DNA of 64,000 nucleotides from Gordonia polyisoprenivorans (GCF_017654315.1 NZ_CP072203.1:1984001-2048000); one strand, 5' to 3'. Positions 43,335 through 54,220 are shown, counted from the stretch's first letter. Made by a program: numbers and translations. Notes: generated by a model not told the origin, from the letters alone.

Positions 43335-44750
43335 TCAGCCTTTCGCGACGTCCTGCGCAGCCACCTCGGGCATGGCCTCCTCCTCGGCAAGCAACTCCAC
43401 CTGTCCGGACATGGCGTCGATGTCCTCAAGTGCGGGCACCGGACGGCCGTCGAGGACGAGTCGCATCCGTTCTTTGTCCAGCTGGCCTTCCCAATTGGCG
43501 ACGATGAAGGTGGCCACGCAGTTGCCGAGCAGATTCACCGACACGCGCATCGAGTCCATGATGCGGTCGGCACCGAGCAGAAGGGCCACCGCCGCAACGG
43601 GAATGCTGCCGTGGCCGATGGCGGTCACCGTCGCGGACAGAGCGAGAAACGACGACCCCGGCACCCCGGCCATGCCCTTGGAGGTCAGCATGAGGACGAG
43701 GACAGCCGTCAGTTGCTCGCCGAGACTCAGATTCACGCCGAGTGCTTGCGCGAGAAACAGTACGCAGATCGACAGGTAGAGGGTGGCGCCGTCGAGGTTG
43801 AACGAGTATCCGGTGGGAACCACGAGTCCGGTGGTGGTCCGGGAGCATCCGGCGTAGGTCAGTTTGGTCATGATGTGCGGCAGCACGACTTCGGTCGACG
43901 CGGTCCCGAGTGCGATGAACAGTTCATCCTTGATGTAGCGCAGGAACTTCCAGAGATTCACCCCCGCGAAGACACGGACGACCGCGGCCAGCACGAGGAT
44001 GAACAGCACCGCGGCGAGGTAGCAGCACGCGATGAGCTTTCCGTAGCTCGCCAGTGACGACAGGCCGTACTGGCCGACGATGTAGGCCATCGCGCCGAAG
44101 GCTCCGACGGGCGCGAGTTTCATGATCCAGCCGATCATCAGGAAGAAGACGTGGCTGGACTGGTCCACGAACGAGACGACAACGGGGACCTTGGAACCCA
44201 GTTTCGCCAGGGCCAGTCCGAACAACACGGCGAAGAACAGCACCTGCAGGAGCTCGTTCTCCGCGAACGCCGAGATCACCGACGTGGGAATGATATTCAT
44301 GAGGAACTCGACCGTGTGCGGTAGTTCGCCGTTGCCGGTCGACTTGGCGACCGCGTCGGCGCCGGTGGCCAGGGTTTGCGGGTCGATGCTGAATCCGCTG
44401 CCGGGCTTGACGATGTTGCCGACCGCCAGGCCGAAGATCAACGCGAAGGTGGTGACCACCTCGAAGTAGATGAGGGCCTTGACGCCGATGCGGCCCACCG
44501 ACTTGAGGTCACCGACGTGAGCGATCCCGAGCACGACGGTGCAGAAGATGATGGGCGCGATGAGCATCTTGATGAGCTTGATGAATCCATCGGCCAGGGG
44601 TTTGAGTGCCGACCCGGCATCGGGCCACAGTGCTCCGAGGACGATACCGGCGATGATCGCCACGATCAGCCAGGTGAACAGCGAGGTGTACCAGGCGCCC
44701 CGGGGTTTGCGGGCGGGCCCCTCTGACGGCACGGTGATGTCTGTGGTCAT
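43335..44750 (-). CDS. dctA: C4-dicarboxylate/proton symporter (DctA-like)
   Basis: A 471-aa transporter of the dicarboxylate/amino acid:cation symporter (DAACS) family. Key motifs are GTASTEVVLPHIM (re-entrant hairpin 1), VPTGYSFNLDGATLYLSICV (TM7) and GVPGSSFLALSATVTAIG (hairpin 2). Succinate, fumarate and malate are the usual substrates. The ATG at 44750 is preferred; a longer frame adds eight residues. It lies convergent with nirD (20 bp between ends) and downstream of the nitrate reductase gene on the same strand, so it interrupts the nitrate locus without an obvious functional tie. Confidence 0.92.
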   Translation of the reverse strand: MTTDITVPSEGPARKPRGAWYTSLFTWLIVAIIAGIVLGALWPDAGSALKPLADGFIKLIKMLIAPIIFCTVVLGIAHVGDLKSVGRIGVKALIYFEVVTTFALIFGLAVGNIVKPGSGFSIDPQTLATGADAVAKSTGNGELPHTVEFLMNIIPTSVISAFAENELLQVLFFAVLFGLALAKLGSKVPVVVSFVDQSSHVFFLMIGWIMKLAPVGAFGAMAYIVGQYGLSSLASYGKLIACCYLAAVLFILVLAAVVRVFAGVNLWKFLRYIKDELFIALGTASTEVVLPHIMTKLTYAGCSRTTTGLVVPTGYSFNLDGATLYLSICVLFLAQALGVNLSLGEQLTAVLVLMLTSKGMAGVPGSSFLALSATVTAIGHGSIPVAAVALLLGADRIMDSMRVSVNLLGNCVATFIVANWEGQLDKERMRLVLDGRPVPALEDIDAMSGQVELLAEEEAMPEVAAQDVAKG

Positions 44751-44860
44751 CCGGCGAGTCTGGCAACAAGCCAATTCTCTATAGTTATGCGGCGATTACA
44801 GTGATGTGAATTCACCTCAGTGCATGATCCGCAGGATTCCGGTCCGTGGTCGCCGCCCGG

Positions 44861-47800
44861 TCAGTACACATCGCGCACATACCGCTTGTCGGCGGCGAGC
44901 GCCTTGACGTACTGCTCGGCGCTCTTCTCCGACAGCTTTCCGTACTGGGCGACAACACCTTTGAGCGTTGCGTCGACGTCGCGCGCCATTCGGCTCGCGT
45001 CACCGCACACATAGATGTGGGCACCGTCGTGCAGCCATCGGTAGAGCTCGGCGCCGTGTTCGGCGATGCGGTCCTGCACGTAGATCTTGCGGTCCTGATC
45101 GCGGGAAAAGGCAACGTCGAGGCGGGTCAGCAGGCCGTCGGAGAGCATGTCGGTGAGCTCGTCGCGATAGTAGAAGTCGGTGGCGCTGTGTTGTTCTCCG
45201 AAGAACAACCAGTTGCGCCCGCCGTGCCCGAGAGCACGCCGCTCGTGCAAGAATGCGCGAAACGGTGCGATACCGGTGCCGGGCCCGATCATGATCATCG
45301 GCGTGTCGGGATCGCCCGGCGGGCGAAAGTGGTTGGTGGGCGTCACGAAGACACCCACCTCGGTGCTCTCGGCGTGGTCGGCGAGGAAGGTCGAACACAC
45401 GCCGTGGCGCGGGGTGCCGTGCACGTTGTAGCGCACCGCCGACACCGTCAGGTGCACCTCGCCCGGCGTGGTCAGTGGTGACGACGAGATCGAGTACGAG
45501 CGTGGTGCAAGGGGTTTGATGCGGTCGACCCATTCCTGCGGGTCGGCGTCGACACGGGTTGTCGCCAGCACGTCGACCGATTGTCGTCCCCACGACCATG
45601 CGCCGAACTCGTCCTTGTTGCCGGGTGCCGCGAGTGTGGACAATGCCTGATCGCCGCTGCGTTCGGCCATGAACCGGACGAGATCGGGTGTGAGGCGGGC
45701 GATCTCGAGGTGGTCACGAAGGGCCGTGTCGAGGGTGGTGGTCCCACCCGGTCCCGACGGGCCGTCGGGGATCTCGACTCTGGCCTGCGGGTCGAGGCGG
45801 GTGTGATGTAGCCACTCGTCGACCAGGCTCTCGCTGTTGCGTGGGTAGACGCCGAGCGCATCGCCGGCCCGATAATCCAGGGTGCCCGGCGGAAGGTGAA
45901 ACGCGAAGTTGCGCACATCCTTCGCCGAGCCGGAGGTATTCAATCGTCTGTTGTGGATCAGGCGGGTACGCAACGGCTTCTTGCGTGAATATCCGGGCGA
46001 ACTGACCTGCGCGGCGGGTTCGCGAACCTCGACGCGTGCGGCGGTGACGTCGGTGGGCGTCGGCGCCTCGGGAGTGAGACGGGTGAGAACACGCTCGAGC
46101 CACACCCCGGCGGACTCCTCGAAATCGGGCTCACAATCCACCCGGTCGGTCAGGCGGGTCGCCCCGAGCTCGGCGAGCCGTTCGTCGAGTTTGCGTCCGT
46201 GGCCACAGAAGTCGTCGTAGCTGGAATCCCCGAAAGCCAGCACCGAATAGGTCAACTCGGCGAGTGCGGGAGAGTCGTCGGCGTTCAAGCGCTCCCAGAA
46301 GCCGGTGCCGTTGTCCGGTGGTTCACCGTCGCCGGTGGTTGCCGTGACGAACAGTGCGATGCCGGACAAGGTACTCGGATCGCACCCGTCCATCGCCGTG
46401 GCCGTCACCGGATGTCCGCCCTCGCGTAGACGCGCGGCCACGGTCTCGGCGAAGTCTTCGGCAGTGCCCATCTGCGACGCCCAGAGGACGGCGATCGGTG
46501 CCCGTGACGGTGCCTGCGCCCCAGCGGCTGTCGCGGCGGTGAATGAGTCGGCGGCGTCCGAGCGCGAGAACATCCCGGCCAGCACTCCGTTCACGAAGGC
46601 GGTGGTGGCTGCTGCCAAGGGCGCGTCCGCGGGCAGGGTCGGCACCGCGTCGCGGGGCGGTGCGGCACGGAGTCCGGCCACCAGACCGGCGAGGTAGTTC
46701 CGTTCGGACTCGGTGAAAGACGGTGCGGCGATGTCGGAGACGCCGAGGGCCGTCGCGAGCGCATCCGTGAGCACCGTCGCCGGAAGCAAAGGCGCTGTCG
46801 GCGCGGTGGCGGGCGCTGTCGCCGGAAGCGAAGGCGCTGTCGGCGGTTCGGCGGCACCGACTCTGGTCATGGCGACGGCACACACCTTGAACTCCGGTTG
46901 CTGGGAGGCGGGGTCGATGGCATCGGAGGTGACCGCGTTGATCGCGAGGCTCTCACCCCAGAGGTCGTTCCAATGGAAGGGGACGAAGACACTGCCCGGC
47001 CGGACGCGATCGGACACCTGGGCCGGTAGTACCGCACGCCCGCGTCGGGACGCCACCTCGACGCGGTCGGTCTCGGAAATGGCCAGACGCGCAGCATCAT
47101 CGGGGTGGATCTCGACGAACGGTCCGGGAGCGAGCTTGTTCAGCTTGGCGACCCGGCCGGTCTTGGTCAGCGTGTGCCACTGGTGTGGAAGGCGTCCGGT
47201 GTTGAGCAGGATCGGATAGTCGTCGTCGGGCATCTCCGCCGGATCGACGTGTGGCCGCGCGAAGAACTGCGCGCGACGCGTCGGTGTGGCAAAGGCCAGC
47301 CGCGGTCGGGTGCCGTCGTCGAGCTTGCACAGCGTCTGGCTGCGACCGTCGTTGAGGTAGCGGATGGGGTGCCGTCCGTCGCCGTCGGTGTCCTCCGGCG
47401 GGCACGGCCACTGGATGGGGGAGTGGCGCAGCCGCTCGTAGGTGACACCGCGCAGGTCGTAGCCGGTGCGCGGGTTGTGAAAGCGGCGGATCTCGTCGAA
47501 GACCTCCTCGGCGCTGCCATAGGTGAAGGCGTGGGAATAGCCCATGGCGCAAGCGATCCGGGCGATGATCTGCCAGTCCGGCAACGCCTGACCGGGTGCC
47601 GGCATGGCCGGGGAGAACAAGGTGACGTTGCGTTCGGAATTGACCATGGTGCCGGTAGATTCACTCCACAGCGCGGCGGGCAGGACGACGTCGGCGTAGG
47701 CGTTGGTCTCGGTGGCGGTGAACGCGTCCTGGGTGACGACGAGCTCGGCGCGGCGGAGCCCGTCGATGACGGTGCTCCGATTAGCCACCGAGGCAACGGG

Positions 47801-49042
47801 ATTGGTACAGATGATCCAGCACGCCTTGATCTGTCCGTCGGCCATCCGGGAGAACATGTCGATGGTACCGCCGCCGACGTCGGTGCGAAGCGTCCCCGCG
47901 GGCAGGTCCCATAGTTCTTCGACGAAGGCCCGGTCCTCGTCGGAGGTGACGGCCCGCTGGCCGGGCAATCCTGGTCCCATGTAACCCATCTCGCGGCCAC
48001 CCATGGCGTTGGGTTGACCCGTCAGCGAGAACGGCCCACTGCCGAGACGGCAGATCGCGCCGGTGGCGAGGTGAAGATTGATGAGCGCGTTGGTGTTCCA
48101 CGTTCCGTGCGTCGACTGGTTGAGGCCCATCGTCCAGCAACTCATCCAGTTGCCGGCGGTGCCGATCAACGCCGCCGCGGCCCGCAGGTCCTTCTCGTCG
48201 ATCCCGCAGGTCTCGGCCACCCGCTCCGGCGGGTACTGCTCGGCGAAGGACGGCATCTGCTCGAAACCATCGGTGAACTCGGCGATGAACTCCTCGTCGA
48301 GATGGCCGCCGACGATCAGCAGATGCAGGATTCCGTTGAGCAGTGCGAGGTCGGTGCCGGAGCGGACGGGTAGGTACAGGTCGGCTTTGTCGGCGGTGGC
48401 GGTGCGTCGCGGGTCGGCGACGATGAGTGTGGCGCCGGCCTTGACGCGGTCCATCATCCGCAGGAACAGGATCGGGTGGCAGTCGGCCATGTTGGCGCCG
48501 ATGACGAAGAAGACGTCGGCGTTGTCGAAATCCTGATAGGAGCCCGGTGGGCCGTCGGAGCCGAGTGACTGCTTGTAGCCGGTGCCGGCGCTGGCCATGC
48601 AGAGCCGTGAGTTGGACTCGATCTGGTTGGTGCCGATGAAGCCCTTGGCGAGCTTGTTGCTGAGGTACTGCGCCTCCATCGACATCTGACCGGACACGTA
48701 CAGGGCCACCGCGTCGGGACCGTGCTCGTCGATGATGGCGCGCAGCCGGCCGGCGGTGTCGAGGAGGACGTCGTCGAGGTCGGCGGGGTGCGGCTCGGCG
48801 TCGCGGGAAGAACGCACCAGCGGGGCGGTCAGGCGGCCGCTGGAGTTCAGCATGTCGGCGGTGGTGGAGCCCTTGGTGCACAGCCGTCCGAAATTCGTCG
48901 GGTGATCCTTGCGCCCCGTGCTCTTGAGCACCCGCATCGGCTCGTCCGATTCGCCGGACACCGTCAGATCGAGCCCGCAGCCGACCCCGCAATAGGCGCA
49001 CAGCGTTGCGGTGGTCGACGGCGAGGTACTCGGCGGGCTCAC
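44861..49042 (-). CDS. Assimilatory nitrate reductase fused to CysJ-like flavoprotein
   Basis: A 1393-aa single-chain enzyme. Residues 1-720 are a NarB/NasA-type Mo-bisMGD catalytic part: [16 protein letters not shown] and LCTKGSTT hold an N-terminal [4Fe-4S] cluster, [18 protein letters not shown] and related segments line the cofactor, and [19 protein letters not shown] begins the C-terminal pterin-binding domain. A linker rich in APTAP units (about 727-754) follows. Then comes a flavodoxin domain ([15 protein letters not shown], about 847-990) and an FAD/NADPH domain ([40 protein letters not shown]). NADPH can therefore reduce nitrate within one polypeptide. The GTG at 49042 directly precedes the cluster motif. 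The product, nitrite, is used by NirBD. Confidence 0.94.
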   Translation of the reverse strand: MSPPSTSPSTTATLCAYCGVGCGLDLTVSGESDEPMRVLKSTGRKDHPTNFGRLCTKGSTTADMLNSSGRLTAPLVRSSRDAEPHPADLDDVLLDTAGRLRAIIDEHGPDAVALYVSGQMSMEAQYLSNKLAKGFIGTNQIESNSRLCMASAGTGYKQSLGSDGPPGSYQDFDNADVFFVIGANMADCHPILFLRMMDRVKAGATLIVADPRRTATADKADLYLPVRSGTDLALLNGILHLLIVGGHLDEEFIAEFTDGFEQMPSFAEQYPPERVAETCGIDEKDLRAAAALIGTAGNWMSCWTMGLNQSTHGTWNTNALINLHLATGAICRLGSGPFSLTGQPNAMGGREMGYMGPGLPGQRAVTSDEDRAFVEELWDLPAGTLRTDVGGGTIDMFSRMADGQIKACWIICTNPVASVANRSTVIDGLRRAELVVTQDAFTATETNAYADVVLPAALWSESTGTMVNSERNVTLFSPAMPAPGQALPDWQIIARIACAMGYSHAFTYGSAEEVFDEIRRFHNPRTGYDLRGVTYERLRHSPIQWPCPPEDTDGDGRHPIRYLNDGRSQTLCKLDDGTRPRLAFATPTRRAQFFARPHVDPAEMPDDDYPILLNTGRLPHQWHTLTKTGRVAKLNKLAPGPFVEIHPDDAARLAISETDRVEVASRRGRAVLPAQVSDRVRPGSVFVPFHWNDLWGESLAINAVTSDAIDPASQQPEFKVCAVAMTRVGAAEPPTAPSLPATAPATAPTAPLLPATVLTDALATALGVSDIAAPSFTESERNYLAGLVAGLRAAPPRDAVPTLPADAPLAAATTAFVNGVLAGMFSRSDAADSFTAATAAGAQAPSRAPIAVLWASQMGTAEDFAETVAARLREGGHPVTATAMDGCDPSTLSGIALFVTATTGDGEPPDNGTGFWERLNADDSPALAELTYSVLAFGDSSYDDFCGHGRKLDERLAELGATRLTDRVDCEPDFEESAGVWLERVLTRLTPEAPTPTDVTAARVEVREPAAQVSSPGYSRKKPLRTRLIHNRRLNTSGSAKDVRNFAFHLPPGTLDYRAGDALGVYPRNSESLVDEWLHHTRLDPQARVEIPDGPSGPGGTTTLDTALRDHLEIARLTPDLVRFMAERSGDQALSTLAAPGNKDEFGAWSWGRQSVDVLATTRVDADPQEWVDRIKPLAPRSYSISSSPLTTPGEVHLTVSAVRYNVHGTPRHGVCSTFLADHAESTEVGVFVTPTNHFRPPGDPDTPMIMIGPGTGIAPFRAFLHERRALGHGGRNWLFFGEQHSATDFYYRDELTDMLSDGLLTRLDVAFSRDQDRKIYVQDRIAEHGAELYRWLHDGAHIYVCGDASRMARDVDATLKGVVAQYGKLSEKSAEQYVKALAADKRYVRDVY
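46781..46860. repeat. GCGCTGTCGGCG-type repeats inside the linker coding sequence
   Basis: Three copies of the GCGCTGTCG core lie here, two reading GCGCTGTCGGCG in full, with GAAGCAAAGG or GAAGCGAAGG beside them. The stretch GGTGGCGGGCGCTGTCG is shared with the noncoding array at 24178-24376. In the minus-strand reading frame the repeats encode APTAP-like units between the molybdenum and flavin domains. Confidence 0.8.
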
Positions 49043-49240
49043 CGTTCCAGCGTCGGTACCGCGTGTTTCACGACCCTGGTGCCCCGGTTACGCCGCAATC
49101 AACTTGGCCTCACACGCGTGCTCGGCAGATGTGCGGTGGATCGTCGCCGCCGAGTGCACCACCTCGACCGGCCGGTGCAAGCGCAGCCCCGCCCCATCGG
49201 GTCCTACGCTCGGCCGAAAGTTCGCACGACCTGCGCGTTG

Positions 49241-49259
49241 CTCAGACACCTCTCAGTAG
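49241..49259 (+). promoter_or_regulatory. MprA box upstream of mprA
   Basis: CTCAGACA-CCT-CTCAGTAG forms two loosely conserved 8-bp direct repeats with a 3-bp spacer, the 19-bp layout described for MprA sites. It lies 22 bp before the mprA start, which supports autoregulation. Confidence 0.65.
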
Positions 49260-49280
49260 TTGTGGATAAAACTAGTACCC

Positions 49281-49967
49281 ATGCGAATACTCGTGGTCGA
49301 CGACGATCGGGCCGTGCGTGAGTCGTTGCGCCGATCGCTCACCTTCAACGGCTACACCGTCGATACCGCAGGTGACGGCATCGAAGCGCTGGAGAAGGTG
49401 GTTGCCGAGCGACCCGACGTCGCGATTCTGGATGTGATGATGCCGCGCCTCGACGGTCTGGAGGTGTGCCGGCGACTGCGTTCCACCGGCGATGACCTGC
49501 CGATTCTGGTGCTCACCGCACGCGACTCGGTGTCCGAGCGGGTGGCCGGGCTCGACGCCGGAGCCGATGACTACCTGCCCAAGCCGTTCGCGATGGAGGA
49601 ACTCCTCGCGCGTCTGCGTGCCCTGCTGCGTCGCGCGGCCCCCGAGGACGGCGCCGACTCGGAGACCCTGACGTTCGCGGATCTCTCACTCGACCCGGTG
49701 ACCCGCGACGTCTACCGCGGCGAACGCCAGATCAGTCTGACGCGCACCGAGTTCGCGCTGCTGGAAATGCTGATGGCCAATCCGCGGCGGGTGCTCTCGC
49801 GCAGCCGGATCCTCGAAGAGGTGTGGGGCTACGACTTCCCGACCTCCGGTAATGCCCTCGAGGTCTACGTCGGCTACCTGCGCCGCAAGACCGAGGCCGA
49901 CGGGGAGACCCGCCTGATCCACACCGTGCGCGGCGTCGGATACGTGCTGCGGGAGACGCCGCCGTAG
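49281..49967 (+). CDS. mprA: Response regulator MprA
   Basis: The 228-aa OmpR-type regulator is almost residue-for-residue like mycobacterial Mpr[39 protein letters not shown] (phospho-acceptor Asp in LDVMM), [27 protein letters not shown] and the winged helix [21 protein letters not shown] with [17 protein letters not shown]. It responds to envelope stress sensed by MprB. The ATG at 49281 gives the family length; a TTG seven codons earlier is rejected. Its stop shares a base with the mprB GTG. Confidence 0.96.
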   Translation: MRILVVDDDRAVRESLRRSLTFNGYTVDTAGDGIEALEKVVAERPDVAILDVMMPRLDGLEVCRRLRSTGDDLPILVLTARDSVSERVAGLDAGADDYLPKPFAMEELLARLRALLRRAAPEDGADSETLTFADLSLDPVTRDVYRGERQISLTRTEFALLEMLMANPRRVLSRSRILEEVWGYDFPTSGNALEVYVGYLRRKTEADGETRLIHTVRGVGYVLRETPP

Positions 49968-51619
49968 TGGCCAACCCCGGACATTCCCCGGTGGGCGCCG
50001 AGACGGATTCCGCATCGCCGTCGCCCTTCACCGAGGGACACACCACGTCGGACACACCGACGTCACCCCTGGATGCGTCGACTCCGCACGTGACGACTCC
50101 GCACGCGTCGGCGATGAACCCCGGCAGCTCGATGCCCCTGCGGATTCGTCGGGGCGCCGCGCGTCGGTGGTTCCGCCTGCGCAAACACGGCGAGCGCGAG
50201 ATGCGTGCGCCGATGCCGTTGACGCGCTCGGTCTCCCTGCGAGTGCGCGTGACACTGCTCTCGGCGACGGTGGTGCTGCTCGCGGTGAGTCTGATGGCTG
50301 CGGCCGCCTACTTCGTCGTCTACCGCGCCATGTACAACGAGATCGACACCGGGCTGGAGAGTCGTGCCGACGGGATGACGTTGCTGGCCAAGAACGGCAC
50401 GATCAACCAGCGTCCGGCGGCGCTGCTGACCGGAACCGTGTTCTCCACCAGCATCTCCATCGGTCTCGTCCGCCCGGACGGTGTCGCGCTGACCGTCGGC
50501 GAGGTGCCGTTCGGTGATGCCGAGCGGTCGGTGGCGATGTCGCCGACACGGCCGGGCAACAACGCGCAGAGCCTGCGCACGATCAACAACCAGCGGGTGC
50601 TCGCCCGCAAACTCGACGACGGCAGCACCCTGATCCTGGCGCAGTCGTTGCTGCACACCGATCGCACGCTCAAACGGTTGGCCTGGGTGCTCTTTGTGGT
50701 CGGCTGCGGTGGGGTGGCCCTGGCCGCGCTGGCCGGCATGACCGTGGCCCGAGCGGGGTTGAGACCCGTCGCCAGACTCACACGGGCCACCGAACGGGTG
50801 GCCCGCACCCAGGACCTCACGCCGATCCCGGTCACCGGCAACGACGAGTTGGCACGGCTGACCGAGAGCTTCAACACGATGTTGCGTGCGCTCGCCGAAT
50901 CCCGGGACCAGCAGGCGAGATTGGTTGCCGACGCCGGGCACGAGTTGCGCACGCCGTTGACGTCGCTGCGCACCAACCTCGAACTGCTGATCGCCTCGAG
51001 TGAACCCGGGGCACCGCCCGTGCCCGCTGCCGACATGGTGGAGCTGCGCTCGGATGTGATGGCCCAGATCGGCGAATTGTCGACGCTCGTGGGCGATCTC
51101 GTCGACCTCGCCCGCGAGGATGCACCGGAAGTGGTGCACGAGGAGATCGACCTCGGCGAGGTGGTCTCCGGAGCGCTCGAGCGGGTGCGTCGTCGCCGAT
51201 CGGATGTGGAATTCACCACGACGCTGATGCCGTGGTTCGTCTTCGGCGATCAGCACGGCCTCGCCCGCGCGGTGCTCAACGTGCTCGACAATGCCGCCAA
51301 GTGGTCGCCGCGCGGACGCACGGTGGAGGTCACGCTCACCCAGCTGAACCCCACCACCGCCGAACTGTCCGTCGCCGACGCGGGCCCCGGCATTCCAGAG
51401 GAGGACCGGGCGCTGGTGTTCGAGCGCTTCTACCGGGCCACTCAGTCGCGGTCGATGCCCGGGTCGGGACTCGGGCTGGCGATCGTGCGTCAGGTGGTGG
51501 TCCGCATGGGCGGCACGGTACGTGCCGAACAGTCACACCTCGGCGGAGCAGTCATCCGAATGACATTGCCGGGGCATCCGGCGCCGATGGAACCAACGCC
51601 GCAGGTGGTTCGTCAGTAG
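49967..51619 (+). CDS. mprB: Sensor histidine kinase MprB
   Basis: The 550-aa membrane kinase has two transmembrane segments (about 96-118 and 239-262) around a periplasmic sensor domain, a HAMP region, and the HisKA motif DAGHELRTPLTSLRTNLELL with the phospho-accepting His near residue 325. NVLDNAAKWSPRG, DAGPGIPEED and GSGLGLAIVRQVV are the ATP-binding N, G1 and G2 boxes. The first 80 residues are Ser/Thr/Pro-rich and then basic, longer than in M. tuberculosis as remembered, so a start further downstream is possible. GTG at 49967 overlaps the mprA stop by one base. Confidence 0.93.
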   Translation: MANPGHSPVGAETDSASPSPFTEGHTTSDTPTSPLDASTPHVTTPHASAMNPGSSMPLRIRRGAARRWFRLRKHGEREMRAPMPLTRSVSLRVRVTLLSATVVLLAVSLMAAAAYFVVYRAMYNEIDTGLESRADGMTLLAKNGTINQRPAALLTGTVFSTSISIGLVRPDGVALTVGEVPFGDAERSVAMSPTRPGNNAQSLRTINNQRVLARKLDDGSTLILAQSLLHTDRTLKRLAWVLFVVGCGGVALAALAGMTVARAGLRPVARLTRATERVARTQDLTPIPVTGNDELARLTESFNTMLRALAESRDQQARLVADAGHELRTPLTSLRTNLELLIASSEPGAPPVPAADMVELRSDVMAQIGELSTLVGDLVDLAREDAPEVVHEEIDLGEVVSGALERVRRRRSDVEFTTTLMPWFVFGDQHGLARAVLNVLDNAAKWSPRGRTVEVTLTQLNPTTAELSVADAGPGIPEEDRALVFERFYRATQSRSMPGSGLGLAIVRQVVVRMGGTVRAEQSHLGGAVIRMTLPGHPAPMEPTPQVVRQ

Positions 51620-51822
51620 AGAGATGACTCGACAGCGATGCCCAGGACGGTGTTCGCGCGCAGGCCAGGTACTTGATCGCCTAGGGTTGTCTGCGCCACG
51701 ACAACGGTGACGGACACCCGCGGTGACAACCACGGCGAGCGACACAGGACCGGTGCCGACGACACGACTGGCGGACATGCGCCCGCCGGCAGGGATTCTC
51801 GACGAAAGATGTGGGGACGACG

Positions 51823-53445
51823 ATGACGGGTGGAGGTTCGCACCGCGGGCCGTACGGTGATGACGCGCAGAACGCTGGTGGTGCGCCGAACTCCGGTGAG
51901 TCCGGGTGGACGGGAGCCTATGGCCGTCCGGGCCAGGAGTCGGGTGCGCCGGGGTATTCGCCCGGTCCCTCGACCGGCCCGATCCCCACTTATGGTTCAC
52001 CCCAATACGGCTCTCCTGAGTACGGTTCTCCCCAGTACGGGTCACCCCAGTACGGGTCACCCCAGTACGGTTCGTCGGGCTCGGCGCCGTGGGAACGGAC
52101 CTCCTCCTACGGCGACACTTCCGGATCGAGCCCGGAATCGCAGTCGCGCACACCGGGTTTCGGTGAGGGCGGTACTGCGCCGACACAGTCGTTCGGGGCG
52201 GGGTCCCACGGCGCCGAGCCGTACGGCGCATACGGTGCCGGATCGGATCCGATTGGCCCGTCGGGTCCGCCGCCGGGAACCGGTTTCGGTGATCCGCAAC
52301 CATTGCCGGAGCCGCAGGGTCCCAAGAAGAAGTCCCGGGGTGGATTGATTGCGGCGCTCGTCGCCGGTGCGCTGGTGATCGGCTTGGTGGCCGGCGGCGT
52401 CGGCGGATTCGTCGGTTCACAGCTCAATGACGACTCGACGTCGACTGCGATCAACAATCAACCGCTCGGTGGTGATCCCAGCATGCGGGATAGCGGCTCG
52501 GTGCCGGCGCCGGAGGGCTCGGTCCAGCAGGTGGCTGCGCAGACCCTGCCGTCGGTGGTGTCGATCGATGTCACCACGGGCACCGAGCAGGGTGAGGGTT
52601 CGGGCGTTGTGCTCAGCGCCGACGGCGTCATCATGACCAACAACCACGTGGTGAGCGGTAGCAACGGGCGCCCGGCGACCGACGTCGTCGTGAACTTCCA
52701 GGACGGCTCGCGTTCCGCGGCCCGCGTGCTGGGCGCCGATCCGATCTCCGACATCGCCGTCATCAAGGTCGACAAGTCGGGACTGACCCCGATCAAGGTC
52801 GGGACGTCTGACAATCTCGCGGTCGGCCAGGACGTGATCGCGATCGGAGCGCCGCTGGGCCTGCAGGGCACGGTCACCACCGGCATCATCTCGGCGTTGA
52901 ACCGCCCGGTCTCCACGCAGCGTGAGGGTGATACCACCTCGGTGATCGACGCGATCCAGACCGATGCGGCCATCAATCCCGGCAACTCCGGTGGCGCACT
53001 GGTCAATGCGCGTGGTGCACTGATCGGTGTGAACACCGCGATTGCCACCCTCGGTGGCGGTGGCGGCGGTGAGGAGCAGCAGAGTGGCAGCATCGGACTC
53101 GGCTTCGCGATCCCGATCGACCAGGCGATTCGGGTGGCCAACGAGCTGCGTGACACCGGCAAGGCGACCCACGCCGGTCTCGGGGTGTCGGTACGACCGA
53201 GCACCGATCCGAACTCTCCCGGAGCCCTGATCGCCGATGTGCAGGCCGGTGGTCCGGCCGCAGCGGCCGGTATTCCGAAGGGTGCGATCGTCACCAAGAT
53301 CGACGACCGCAACATCGCCACCGGTGACGCGTTGGTGGCGGCGGTGCGCTCACACAACCCCGGTGATCGAGTCCAGGTCACCTACACCGCAGGCGGACAA
53401 ACGAAGGCGGTGACGGTGCAATTGGCGACCCTGCAGTCGAACTGA
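51823..53445 (+). CDS. pepD: HtrA-like serine protease PepD
   Basis: The 540-aa membrane-anchored protease has a Gly/Tyr/Ser/Pro-rich cytoplasmic N-terminus with QYGSP repeats (about residues 63-88), a transmembrane helix near 180-200 (LIAALVAGALVIGLVAGGVGGFVG), a trypsin-like domain and a C-terminal PDZ domain (about 440-540). The triad is His in MTNNHVV, Asp in PISDIAVIKV and Ser in NPGNSGGALVN. It degrades or chaperones damaged envelope proteins, downstream of MprAB. The ATG at 51823 and GTG at 51811 are both usable; neither has a strong ribosome site. Confidence 0.94.
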   Translation: MTGGGSHRGPYGDDAQNAGGAPNSGESGWTGAYGRPGQESGAPGYSPGPSTGPIPTYGSPQYGSPEYGSPQYGSPQYGSPQYGSSGSAPWERTSSYGDTSGSSPESQSRTPGFGEGGTAPTQSFGAGSHGAEPYGAYGAGSDPIGPSGPPPGTGFGDPQPLPEPQGPKKKSRGGLIAALVAGALVIGLVAGGVGGFVGSQLNDDSTSTAINNQPLGGDPSMRDSGSVPAPEGSVQQVAAQTLPSVVSIDVTTGTEQGEGSGVVLSADGVIMTNNHVVSGSNGRPATDVVVNFQDGSRSAARVLGADPISDIAVIKVDKSGLTPIKVGTSDNLAVGQDVIAIGAPLGLQGTVTTGIISALNRPVSTQREGDTTSVIDAIQTDAAINPGNSGGALVNARGALIGVNTAIATLGGGGGGEEQQSGSIGLGFAIPIDQAIRVANELRDTGKATHAGLGVSVRPSTDPNSPGALIADVQAGGPAAAAGIPKGAIVTKIDDRNIATGDALVAAVRSHNPGDRVQVTYTAGGQTKAVTVQLATLQSN

Positions 53446-53563
53446 TCGAACAGGTGGTTCGTTCGGCTTCACTCCGACGAATCACCGTGCAGGGCCGACG
53501 ACGATCATGCCGAATCACCACGAGCACGCCGTAGGCGCGCTGAACGCAGAGAGGACAGTGGCC

Positions 53564-54187
53564 ATGATGACCAGCGACTCCGATTTTCAGGTGGCTGAGC
53601 TCCCGATGACCGAAGGTACCGAGGTGGATCCGGCCGACGTGGTGGCCGCCGATGCCGCGGCGCGCGCATTCGCGGCCCGTCAGGGCGGCTCGGCGCGCGA
53701 GTCCGCGGGCGACGAGGTGGGCCGGGCGTTGGTCGTGGTGGTCGACGACAGGGTGGCCCACGGTGATGTCGACAGCCCACTTGGTCCGCTGGTGGGGGAG
53801 CTGTTGGAGGAAGCCGGCTTTCACGTCGACGCGACGATTCTCGTCACCGGAGACGAGGTGGAGATCCGTAACGCCCTGAACACCGCGGTGATCGGCGGGG
53901 TCGACCTGGTGGTGTCGGTCGGTGGAGTGGGTGTGGGCGCTCGCGACGTCACCCCGGAGGCCACCGAGCCGCTTCTGGATCGGCGACTGCGCGGTATCGA
54001 GGAGGCGGTTCGGAGCTCGGGACTGGCTGCGGGCGCCACCGACGGCGGACTTTCGCGCGGGCTGGCCGGAATCTCGGGGCAGACTCTCGTCGTCAATATC
54101 GCGGATTCGCGCGCAGCCGTTCGCGACGGCATGGCGACCGTGGCGCCACTGGCCAAACACGTGATCTCGAGTATCAGGGATTTCTGA
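53564..54187 (+). CDS. moaB2: MogA/MoaB-family molybdenum cofactor protein MoaB2
   Basis: A 207-aa protein with a MoCF-binding domain: ALVVVVDDRVAHGD, DEVEIRNALNTAVIGGVDLVVSVGGVGVGARDVTPEAT and RRLRGIEEAVR. The usual GGTG(T/I)G loop is GGVGVG. The family adenylylates or binds molybdopterin. Its place after pepD matches M. tuberculosis moaB2 (Rv0984). The ATG at 53564 follows AGAGAGGAC; an ATG at 53507 would add 19 residues. The cell needs Mo-cofactor for the nitrate reductase in this window, but a direct tie is not shown. Confidence 0.87.
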   Translation: MMTSDSDFQVAELPMTEGTEVDPADVVAADAAARAFAARQGGSARESAGDEVGRALVVVVDDRVAHGDVDSPLGPLVGELLEEAGFHVDATILVTGDEVEIRNALNTAVIGGVDLVVSVGGVGVGARDVTPEATEPLLDRRLRGIEEAVRSSGLAAGATDGGLSRGLAGISGQTLVVNIADSRAAVRDGMATVAPLAKHVISSIRDF

Positions 54188-54220
54188 CTCTGTCGGATTT
54201 GCGTACTCGGACGGGGTGAC

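Noticed and set aside
49043..49240. GlnR box between the nitrate reductase fusion and mprA
   Set aside because: GTAAC and GAAAC half-sites can be found on the minus strand but 22 bp apart rather than 11, too weak to annotate.
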